From Campylobacterales bacterium (lineage in GTDB: Bacteria; Campylobacterota; Campylobacteria; Campylobacterales; Arcobacteraceae), in the NCBI GenBank assembly GCA_019752775.1, contig JAIELU010000161.1, positions 1 through 7,690 of the forward strand: a stretch of 7,690 nucleotides of DNA, given 5' to 3'. Made by a program: the position numbers and the translations under genes. This document shows positions 1 to 6,288 of the stretch, piece after piece. Below the pieces are notes generated by a model, which searched no databases, had not been told where the DNA came from, and worked only from the letters and a program-made list of their open reading frames with translations. The stretch's first letter is position 1. Each line of letters opens with the position of its first letter.

Positions 1-48
1 ATAGTGAAAAATATTTGCGTATTCTATCTTAATTTTCTTAAGTTCTAT
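1..48. other. Unassigned left edge beyond the last stop codon
   Basis: These 48 bases follow the GT4-like stop (TAA at 49-51). A 5-bp inverted repeat, CTTAA (28-32) and TTAAG (38-42) around a 5-base loop, is too weak and lacks a following T-run, so I do not call a terminator. On the plus strand the frame starting at base 3 reads SEKYLRILS then TAA at 30-32, which could be the tail of a convergent gene. Minus-strand frames are also open to the edge but have no ATG, GTG or TTG start. Too short to decide. Confidence 0.3.
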
Positions 49-918
49 TTAAATATTCTTAATTAAATTGTTAATTTTCTCTAAATTACTTTGAAGATTA
101 AATTCTAAAGCTAATTTTCTATTTTGTTTCATAATCATTTTTAAATCATTTTCATTTGATAAAATTGCATCTATTTTAAAAGCAATACTTTGATCTGTTG
201 GAGAATCCATAGAGGCAAAAACATCCACTATTTCTTTGGCATCATTATCTAAACTTACGAAAACTACACATTTACAATACATTGCTTTTATTATATTTGT
301 TGAAAATGATTTATTATAAGTTGGCAATAAAAATATATCAGAAGCTAAAAATAAATCGTCCATATTAGAATAATTTTCTAGTAAAATTATTTTATCTTGA
401 AGAGTAGAATACTTAGAAATTTGAAAATTTAAATTTGCTATTTGTTTTTTCTCTCCAGCAATTATAATTTTAAAATCAGTATAAGTAATAGAAGAACAAA
501 TATCTAAAAATTCTTTTACACCTGATGATTTAAAGTTTTTTGCAGTAAATAAAATAAACTTTATATCTAAATTTATTTGTAATTCTTCACAAAATTTTGC
601 TTTTATCTCTTTTGTTTTTTTATACTCGATATTTATACTTGGATAAATTACTTTTATTTTTTCTTGAGAAATTTTAGTTTTTTCAATAATTTTATTCATT
701 AAATCAAATGAATTTGTAATAGTTATTTCTGCATTTTTAATATTTTTGATAGATTTTTCATCTAAAACACCTGTATGAAAATATACATCTGCATACTTTT
801 TTTTACTAAATAAAGAAGATAGTAAATTGTTCTTTTTTAATACTTTTATATTTTCTTGTTTTTTTAATTCTTCAATTAACAAACTTGTTGATTTGTATGA
901 GATTGTTATTTTATTCAT
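49..918 (-). CDS. Short, divergent GT4-like glycosyltransferase with altered EX7E motif
   Basis: Last gene of the minus-strand cluster (289 aa). The C-terminal half has the GT4/GT-B (Glycos_transf_1) outline: a first strand with FILFTAKNFKSSGVKEFL near residues 121-137 (the usual 'GRL..KG' region), IIIAGEK near 151-157, and SDIFLLPTYNKSF near 193-205. The N-terminal Rossmann half is short, only about 110 residues, where GT4 enzymes usually have 150 or more. At the position of the conserved EX7E motif both glutamates are lysine (K203 and K211, with F205 and A212-M213 still in place). In GT4 enzymes this motif helps bind the sugar nucleotide, so activity may be altered or lost. The ATG at 918 overlaps the preceding GT2 gene by 8 bases, and the upstream purine run AAGAAAG is a weak Shine-Dalgarno. 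No frameshift or stop is visible. It could be a highly divergent active transferase or a non-catalytic partner. The family call is fairly secure; the function is not. Confidence 0.75.
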   Translation of the reverse strand: MNKITISYKSTSLLIEELKKQENIKVLKKNNLLSSLFSKKKYADVYFHTGVLDEKSIKNIKNAEITITNSFDLMNKIIEKTKISQEKIKVIYPSINIEYKKTKEIKAKFCEELQINLDIKFILFTAKNFKSSGVKEFLDICSSITYTDFKIIIAGEKKQIANLNFQISKYSTLQDKIILLENYSNMDDLFLASDIFLLPTYNKSFSTNIIKAMYCKCVVFVSLDNDAKEIVDVFASMDSPTDQSIAFKIDAILSNENDLKMIMKQNRKLALEFNLQSNLEKINNLIKNI

Positions 919-1678
919 CGTTATCTTTCTTCATACTATTTTGATTATTTAATTCATATAATTTTGCTTCTTTTAAAAATGCATAAAAAGAGTTATTTAT
1001 AGCTGCTATAAATCCTCTTGTTCCATTAAAAAATCCTCTTTTTATAAAAAATGATTTAAAAAAAGATAAAGGAAAAACAAAAATTAATTTTAATAATGAA
1101 GCTTTTTTATTTTTCTCAAATTTTTCTTGCGCTCGTAAAGAAGAATATTCATTTATTTTATTTAAGTGAGTTTTTAAATTCAATGTTCCATAATCATAAA
1201 TAAAACCTTTTGCTTTTTCTATTTTACCTTTTACAACTATTGATTCATGAACCAGTTTTTCTGGATAAAATCCAACATTTTTTCTAAAAAATCTAATTCT
1301 TCTGTTAAATTTTGACTTTTCACTATTAAATTTTCCAAGATATAAACTTGAAATTTTTATATTCAATCCATCAATTTTATTTTTATCAATTGCATCAACA
1401 ATCTCGTTTTTTAGCTCATCTGTTAATTGTTCATCAGCATCAAGATTTAAAACCCATTCATTTGAACATAAATTCTTTGCATACTCTTTTTGATTTGCAA
1501 AGCCTGTCCACTCTTGATAAAAAACTTTATTTGTATATTTTCTTGCAATTTCTAAAGTATTATCGATGCTTCCACTATCAACAACCACAATCTCATCAAA
1601 ATCCTTTACACTTTCTAAAACTCTCTGAATATGTTTTTCTTCATTCTTACAAATAATATAAACTGATGCTTTTATCAT
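911..1678 (-). CDS. GT2 glycosyltransferase, WaaE/LgtF-type LOS core transferase
   Basis: This 255-aa GT-A family 2 enzyme is predicted to transfer a hexose from a nucleotide sugar to the LPS/LOS inner core at the cytoplasmic face. It opens with the family signature SVYIICKNEEKHI (residues 5-17), followed by EIVVVDSGSIDNT (29-41) and the EWTGFANQK block (56-64). The metal-binding DXD is D80-A81-D82. The C-terminal half keeps the RIRFFRK, VHE (143-145), KINEYSS and GFFNGTRGF blocks typical of WaaE/LgtF proteins, whose usual length is about 250-260 aa. A basic, hydrophobic stretch near 195-212 probably sits at the membrane. The ATG at 1678 overlaps the deacetylase stop as ATGA, and a good Shine-Dalgarno (AGGAA at 1685-1689) lies 6 bases upstream. 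Beta-1,4-glucosyltransfer to heptose is the known activity of some relatives, but the donor cannot be read from the sequence. Confidence 0.92.
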   Translation of the reverse strand: MIKASVYIICKNEEKHIQRVLESVKDFDEIVVVDSGSIDNTLEIARKYTNKVFYQEWTGFANQKEYAKNLCSNEWVLNLDADEQLTDELKNEIVDAIDKNKIDGLNIKISSLYLGKFNSEKSKFNRRIRFFRKNVGFYPEKLVHESIVVKGKIEKAKGFIYDYGTLNLKTHLNKINEYSSLRAQEKFEKNKKASLLKLIFVFPLSFFKSFFIKRGFFNGTRGFIAAINNSFYAFLKEAKLYELNNQNSMKKDNDE

Positions 1679-2460
1679 AATTTGTTCCTAATTCTAGTAA
1701 CTTTTAATAAAAAGTCTATAAAGCTTTCTGTTCCTAAAACTCCAATTCTTTTAATTATAAAAGGATTGTCATTTTTTTCAAATAAGCCTCTTTTTACTAC
1801 TGTCGCATTTTTGTATCCAATTTCTTCAACAGCCTGAATAATCTTATCATCAAATTTCCCATAAGGATAAGCAAATGCTTCGCACTCTTTTCTTGTAATC
1901 TTTTCAATTTCTTCTTTAGATTTTTTAAGTTCAATAAATAATTGTTCTCCATTTATTGTTGATAAATTCACATGAGATAAAGTATGTGAACCAAACTCTA
2001 TTAAACCTGTATTTTGCATTTGTAAAATTTGTTCATTATTTAATAAATTTGATAAAACAGAAGTATTTTTTTCTTCCCAATGATTTGTTTTTTGATTTGG
2101 AACTAAATAAATTGTAGCTTTAAAATTATAGTTTTTTAAAATTGGAAATGCATTTATGAAATTATCTTCATATCCATCATCAAAAGTAACTACAAATGAT
2201 TTTTTAGGAATTTCATCCAGTTTAATAAGCTCAGAAATTGTAAATGAATTCCATTTATTATCATAAAACCATTTCATTTGTTTCTCAAAATCTTTTGGTT
2301 TTACTCTCCATTTATTATGTTTTTCTTTTCCTATATGTTCACTAATACTATGATACATTAGAACTCTTACTTTTTTGTAGCTTTGAGGAACTCTCCACCA
2401 GTTATATCTCAATGAAGTTATTAAAAATATAATAAATAAAAATATTAGAAAGTAACTCAT
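1675..2460 (-). CDS. Membrane-anchored polysaccharide deacetylase, NodB/CE4 family (PDA2)
   Basis: This 261-aa protein has one N-terminal membrane segment (about residues 3-16), then a basic aromatic collar LRYNWWR (17-23) and a NodB homology domain. The entry motif is RVLMYHSISEH (32-42). Metal and catalytic motif 1 is TFDDG (92-96), with D94 the likely base and D95 a metal ligand. Motif 2 is SHTLSH, with H159 and H163 as the other metal ligands. Motif 3 is FAYPYG (196-201). The classical motif 5 'LxH' histidine is not evident in the C-terminus. The family removes N- or O-acetyl groups from glycans; here a HexNAc in the surface glycan is the likely substrate (inference). The start is ATG, separated by 4 bases from the GT4b stop, the only non-overlapping junction in the cluster and one with no clear Shine-Dalgarno. 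It is clearly paralogous to the deacetylase at 5476-6288. Confidence 0.9.
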   Translation of the reverse strand: MSYFLIFLFIIFLITSLRYNWWRVPQSYKKVRVLMYHSISEHIGKEKHNKWRVKPKDFEKQMKWFYDNKWNSFTISELIKLDEIPKKSFVVTFDDGYEDNFINAFPILKNYNFKATIYLVPNQKTNHWEEKNTSVLSNLLNNEQILQMQNTGLIEFGSHTLSHVNLSTINGEQLFIELKKSKEEIEKITRKECEAFAYPYGKFDDKIIQAVEEIGYKNATVVKRGLFEKNDNPFIIKRIGVLGTESFIDFLLKVTRIRNKL

Positions 2461-2464
2461 GGTT

Positions 2465-3451
2465 CTACTTTATAAGAGTTTTATAGGCTTCAACATATTG
2501 TTTTACCATTTTTTCTATAATATAATTATCTTTTGTCTGTTTTATTTTTTCAAACAATTTTATATATTTAGCATAATTTTTATTTACATCATTCAATTTT
2601 TCTACAAAAGCTTCAATATTATTATCAAAAACAAGATTCTCACCTAAAAGTTCTTTATGATTAGCAATATCTGTTGCAACTAATACTTTCGCGTAAAATA
2701 TACCTTCAATTAAAGCTAAAGAGAGTCCTTCTTCACTTGATGAAATAATTTGCAAATCACTATTATGAATATAATCTTGAACATTTCTAACGAATCCAAC
2801 TAATTGAATTTTATCATCTAAAGCTAATGATTTTATAAGATTTTGTAATTCTTGTTTTTGTTCACCTTCTCCAACAATATTTAATTTAAAATCAAAATCA
2901 ATTTTTGAAAGAGCTTTAATTAAAGTATGAAAACCTTTTACAGGAGCTAATCTTCCAATTCCTACTATTGTAAATTTTTCATTTTTTCCAAAATCTTCTA
3001 CCTCTTTATAAGGAATCCCATTTAATATAGTTATATTTCTTTTGGCATTAGTATAAATTCTTGTTTCATCAGAAACTGCTACGCCCATATCAGCTAATGC
3101 GAATTTCTTTTTTAAAATAGGATTATGACGACTTCCTATTATTGGCACTTTCTTTTGCATAAAGAACCTTGCATTATATATAATCTCTAACTCTTTTGTA
3201 TTGTGAATATGAATAACATCAGGATTAATTCTTTCTAAAATTTTTGATACTTGATAAAGGAAAAAGGGGTTATATCTATTTTTCTCGAAATCAACTTCTA
3301 CTAAATTCACATTTTCATTTATATAAGGTTTTATTTTTTCATTTGTAAGTAAATATACTGTATGCTCTTTTGATAATTCATTACATAAATCAACGCATAC
3401 TTTTTCAGTACCTGCAAATTGAACCCAATGTAATGTATGTAAAATCGTCAT
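2465..3451 (-). CDS. GT4 family glycosyltransferase (GT4b)
   Basis: This 328-aa GT-B fold retaining glycosyltransferase is presumably cytoplasmic and acts on the growing glycan. The N-terminal domain has the AGTEKVCVDLCNEL acceptor-side loop (13-26), PDVIHIHN (77-84) and the GSRHN block (106-110). The C-terminal donor domain starts at VGIGRLAPVKGFHTLI (163-178), continues with LNIVGEGEQK (190-199), and carries an intact EX7E motif: E241 and E249 in EEGLSLALIEG. No membrane segment is present. It closely resembles the other 328-aa GT4 at 4493-5479: both share RYNPF, GRL.P.KGF, DFDF.LNI.GEG.QK and EGL.L.L.EG. The ATG at 3451 overlaps the preceding stop as ATGA, with GGGAA upstream as a plausible ribosome binding site. 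Donor sugar and linkage cannot be determined. Its position next to a deacetylase gene suggests a HexNAc transferase, which is inference only. Confidence 0.92.
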   Translation of the reverse strand: MTILHTLHWVQFAGTEKVCVDLCNELSKEHTVYLLTNEKIKPYINENVNLVEVDFEKNRYNPFFLYQVSKILERINPDVIHIHNTKELEIIYNARFFMQKKVPIIGSRHNPILKKKFALADMGVAVSDETRIYTNAKRNITILNGIPYKEVEDFGKNEKFTIVGIGRLAPVKGFHTLIKALSKIDFDFKLNIVGEGEQKQELQNLIKSLALDDKIQLVGFVRNVQDYIHNSDLQIISSSEEGLSLALIEGIFYAKVLVATDIANHKELLGENLVFDNNIEAFVEKLNDVNKNYAKYIKLFEKIKQTKDNYIIEKMVKQYVEAYKTLIK

Positions 3452-4509
3452 ATTTTATTTCCCTTTTTAAATTTATATTCACTCCACTCATACTCATTAG
3501 CTGAATTATCATTAAACAATAATTCTAACATAAACTTAGTAACACGTTTTGCATTTGCTATTTCAAATGTTTTTTCTTGACCATTTTTTGCAATAGTTTC
3601 AAATTTATTATTTTCTAAATAACTCTTTAATTTTTTAAAACAATCTTCTGGATTATCAAAATATACTATTTCTTTATTATCTTCATAAAGTTTTTCAAAA
3701 CCATTTATTCTAGGTGAAAATGTACAAATCCCACAACCTAAGAATTGAGCCATTCTATCAGATGCCCCAAGAAGTTTCTCTTTATTTATTGATTCTAAAT
3801 TATCATCTCTATTAAAATTTATAGCAATTTTTGTTTTTGATATTGCCTCATGAAAATCATTACCAAATATAGCTGGATTATCCAAAGAAGCATAAACTTT
3901 TAGATTAATATTTTCTTTATCACAAAAATCTTTTAATAAAACTGCAAATTTCGTTCTAACATCCTCGTTGTAATCCCTTGCAATGTAAATCACATCATTA
4001 GTTTTATCTAAATTTATACTTTTATCAAAAGCTGGATCTGATATATTTGGAAAAAATGAAAAAATTGTATTATCATATTTTTTAGATAAATTTTTTAAAT
4101 CTTTTGCATTAGCATAATAAAAAACATCCATACAGTTTAACTTATCAAAAAAAGCATCATTTTCTTGTAAATGGTCTACATACCATTGAACAATTTTTAT
4201 ATTTGGCAAAATCTTTTTTATTTTTAATAAAGTTTCTTTATCAATTTTTTCAGCTTTTGCCAAAAATAAAATATCTGCTTTTATATTTTTACAAATATTA
4301 ATAAGCTTTTCATTCATTCTTTTTAATCCACTATCTTTAATACCAAAAAAACGTGAATTTCTCTCAACATCTCTGTAACTAAAATCATATACAAAATGAC
4401 CATTTTGTATTAAACCATGGCTGATTTTTCTCTCTAATCCATAAAAAAAATTTCCGTTATCTCTTTCATTAAAAATACCACAATGAACTATTTTATAATG
4501 TTTTTGCAT
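3448..4509 (-). CDS. CgeB-like glycosyltransferase (Glyco_trans_1_2 type)
   Basis: This 353-aa soluble GT-B-like protein has a non-standard N-terminal domain containing YGLERKISHGLIQNGH (23-38), the segment KADILFLAKAEKI (77-89) and VQWYVDH (107-113). Its C-terminal donor domain resembles CgeB/Glyco_trans_1_2 proteins: FFPNISDPAF (152-161), NFNRDD (231-236), LGASDRMAQFLGCG (247-260), a glutamate-poor equivalent of the donor-binding region, and the ending FDNPEDCFKKLKSYL (284-298). Proteins with this architecture are commonly found in surface-polysaccharide clusters and are annotated as glycosyltransferases, mostly without known specificity. The start ATG at 4509 overlaps GT4a by 17 bases and is preceded by a good Shine-Dalgarno (AAGGA at 4517-4521, 7 bases upstream). 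It sits between the two GT4 paralogues, at the centre of the palindromic gene order. Family membership is judged from motifs by eye; the substrate is unknown. Confidence 0.8.
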   Translation of the reverse strand: MQKHYKIVHCGIFNERDNGNFFYGLERKISHGLIQNGHFVYDFSYRDVERNSRFFGIKDSGLKRMNEKLINICKNIKADILFLAKAEKIDKETLLKIKKILPNIKIVQWYVDHLQENDAFFDKLNCMDVFYYANAKDLKNLSKKYDNTIFSFFPNISDPAFDKSINLDKTNDVIYIARDYNEDVRTKFAVLLKDFCDKENINLKVYASLDNPAIFGNDFHEAISKTKIAINFNRDDNLESINKEKLLGASDRMAQFLGCGICTFSPRINGFEKLYEDNKEIVYFDNPEDCFKKLKSYLENNKFETIAKNGQEKTFEIANAKRVTKFMLELLFNDNSANEYEWSEYKFKKGNKI

Positions 4510-5479
4510 TTATACATCCTTCATAATATTTCAGCAAATTTTTTGAATAATCATCAAAATCAAATTTTTGTTTTAAAGATTCATGTTTTAATTTAAAATT
4601 TTCACAATATTTTTCATAATCTTTATAAATATCTGTAATTTTATTGGGAAATTCTTCGATTTTTAATAAATAATCTTCATCTAAAACTTCAACAATACCA
4701 CCAACTGGTGTTGAAATAATTAGTGAACTATTGAGTATTCCTTCAAGTAAAGTCAAAGGTAAACCTTCTGTTAAAGATGAAATCACTTGTAAATGACTAT
4801 TTGATAAATATTGAGGAATATTATCTTTAAAACCTAAAAGTAACACTTTCTTTTCTAAATTTTTAGAACTTATTAATTCTTCAAGTTTTGCTTTTTGACT
4901 ACCTTCCCCTATTATATTTAATACAAAATCAAAATCTAGTTTTGTTACTTGATCAATGAGTTTATCAAAACCTTTTATAGGATCTAGTCTTCCAACTGCA
5001 ATCATCGTAAAAATGTCATTCTTTTTAGATTCTAAATTTAATGTTTTTTTTATACCAAAATATAAAACTTCACTTGAATGAGTTATTGTTTTTGCAACTT
5101 CAGAAGAAACACTAACTACATTTTTTACTTTATTAAAAATCTTCCCTTTTCTAGTATTATGTTTAGTTGCAATATGAATAAAAGGAATAATTTTATTTAG
5201 TAAATAAGTTATTTGAGTTGCTTTTGCTCCATGAGTATGAACAATATCATAATTTTTAATTACCTTTAAAATTTCTAAATACAAAAATGGATTATATCTT
5301 TTATCATAAGATTTATACTCTATAATTTTCACAGATGAAGATAATTTATCTTTGTATCTACAACCAAAGGGAACGATTAAAGCACATTCATTGTTTTTAC
5401 TAATTTCATTTAATGAATCAACAACTATTTTTTCAACTCCACCATAAATAGATGAACAAGAGAAATAACATATTTTCAT
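4493..5479 (-). CDS. GT4 family glycosyltransferase (GT4a)
   Basis: This 328-aa retaining GT-B glycosyltransferase is predicted to be cytoplasmic. The N-terminal acceptor domain begins MKICYFSCSSIYGGVEKIVV, with the glycine-rich GGVEK loop (13-17), YDIVHTHG (77-84) and ATKHNTR (104-110). The donor domain has IAVGRLDPIKGFDKLI (160-175), LNIIGEGSQK (187-196) and an intact EX7E motif (E238 and E246 in TEGLPLTLLEG), followed by TPVGGIVEVL, the usual 'G(G)..E' nucleotide-contact region. The ATG at 5479 overlaps the upstream deacetylase stop as ATGA. A strong Shine-Dalgarno (AGGAAG at 5486-5491) lies 6 bases upstream. It is the same length as GT4b and clearly paralogous; it keeps the TPVGG block that GT4b has replaced with TDIAN, so donor or acceptor preferences may differ. 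It is adjacent to deacetylase PDA1, suggesting consecutive action (inference). The exact sugar is unknown. Confidence 0.93.
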   Translation of the reverse strand: MKICYFSCSSIYGGVEKIVVDSLNEISKNNECALIVPFGCRYKDKLSSSVKIIEYKSYDKRYNPFLYLEILKVIKNYDIVHTHGAKATQITYLLNKIIPFIHIATKHNTRKGKIFNKVKNVVSVSSEVAKTITHSSEVLYFGIKKTLNLESKKNDIFTMIAVGRLDPIKGFDKLIDQVTKLDFDFVLNIIGEGSQKAKLEELISSKNLEKKVLLLGFKDNIPQYLSNSHLQVISSLTEGLPLTLLEGILNSSLIISTPVGGIVEVLDEDYLLKIEEFPNKITDIYKDYEKYCENFKLKHESLKQKFDFDDYSKNLLKYYEGCINAKTL

Positions 5480-6288
5480 CTATTTCTTCCTTTTTTTATT
5501 TTTAAAATAAAAGAAAAAAGACCTTGTCTTCCACTTATTATAATTCTTGGTATTTCAAAATTTGAATATTTAGACTTATCAAAAACTCCATTTACAGTTG
5601 TAGTAGCATTAAAGTACGCTACTTCTTCAACGATTTTTACAGAATTTTGATCGAAAAAACCAAAAGGATATGCAAAAGAATTACATTTAATACTAAAATT
5701 ATCTTCTATTTTTTCTTTTGATTCTTTTATTTGTGTGTGTTTTTCTTCATTTGATAGTTTTGGTAGATTTACATGATCAAGAGTATGAGATCCTATTTCT
5801 ATAAGACCACTTTTAATCATTATTTTAATTTGCTCATCGTTTAACATTTTCTCACTATTTAATTCATTTGAAGCTTTATCTAAATCTTTATCTGTAGCCC
5901 AATTTTCATTAAATCTATTTAATACAATATAAATTGTTGCTTTAAAATTGTATTTTTGTAATAAAGGAAATGCCTTTGTAAAATTATCTTCATATCCATC
6001 ATCAAAACTAAGAACAACTGCTTTATTAGGAATTACTTCCAAATTTACTAATTCACTCAATGTAAAACTTGTAAATCCATTCTTTTTTAACCAAATTAAT
6101 TGCTTTTCAAACTCACTTGGTTTTACTCTTAATCTGTTAAACTTCGATTTATTTTTTGGTAAATGCTCACTTATCATATGATACATTAATACTCTTGGAT
6201 AGTTAAACGAAATGTTTTTTCTCCACCAAGAAAACCGTAAAGAAAGAAATATAAAAAGAATTAATATTAAAATAATTATATAAATCAA
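5476..6288 (-). CDS. Membrane-anchored polysaccharide deacetylase, NodB/CE4 family (PDA1), TTG start
   Basis: This 270-aa protein has one hydrophobic N-terminal segment (residues 2-16), then LRFSWWRK (17-24) and a NodB domain. Motifs: RVLMYHMISEH (32-42); SFDDG (94-98) with D96 and D97 as catalytic base and metal ligand; SHTLDH with H168 and H172; and FAYPFG (205-210). As in PDA2, no C-terminal motif 5 histidine is seen. The start is TTG at 6286-6288, forming a TTGA overlap with the ligase stop. An in-frame TGA lies immediately upstream, so no earlier start is possible. Two things support TTG: AGGAAA at 6294-6299, and alignment with PDA2, whose ATG start places LR(F/Y)(S/N)WWR at exactly the same residues 17-23. 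The likely role is N-deacetylation of a HexNAc in a surface glycan (inference). It lies between the ligase and GT4a. Compared with PDA2 it has several extra residues around 132-148. Confidence 0.9.
   Translation of the reverse strand: MIYIIILILILFIFLSLRFSWWRKNISFNYPRVLMYHMISEHLPKNKSKFNRLRVKPSEFEKQLIWLKKNGFTSFTLSELVNLEVIPNKAVVLSFDDGYEDNFTKAFPLLQKYNFKATIYIVLNRFNENWATDKDLDKASNELNSEKMLNDEQIKIMIKSGLIEIGSHTLDHVNLPKLSNEEKHTQIKESKEKIEDNFSIKCNSFAYPFGFFDQNSVKIVEEVAYFNATTTVNGVFDKSKYSNFEIPRIIISGRQGLFSFILKIKKGRNR

Noticed and set aside
28..42. CTTAA/TTAAG hairpin downstream of the last gene as a terminator
   Set aside because: The stem is 5 bp, mostly A-T pairs, with no following T-run on the minus strand.
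1348..1656. Plus-strand open frame of 102 codons
   Set aside because: It lies wholly opposite the well-supported GT2 gene, and its translation is low-complexity (H, Q, L, F rich), as expected for the antisense of AT-rich coding DNA.
2459..2647. Plus-strand open frame of 62 codons, F/I/Y rich
   Set aside because: It is antisense to the C-terminus of GT4b, with hydrophobic composition caused by complementary A-rich codons and no convincing ribosome binding site.
4443..4450. A8 and similar T8/A8 runs (also near 793-800 and 7309-7316) as possible phase-variable tracts
   Set aside because: Runs of this length are common in such AT-rich coding DNA, all affected frames are intact, and there are no long G/C tracts of the kind that switch Campylobacter LOS genes.
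5722..5731. Short TG dinucleotide run inside PDA1
   Set aside because: It has only about four units and lies within an intact frame; too short to be a contingency repeat.
5948..6181. Plus-strand open frame of 77 codons
   Set aside because: It is opposite the conserved NodB motif region of PDA1, which is clearly the real gene.
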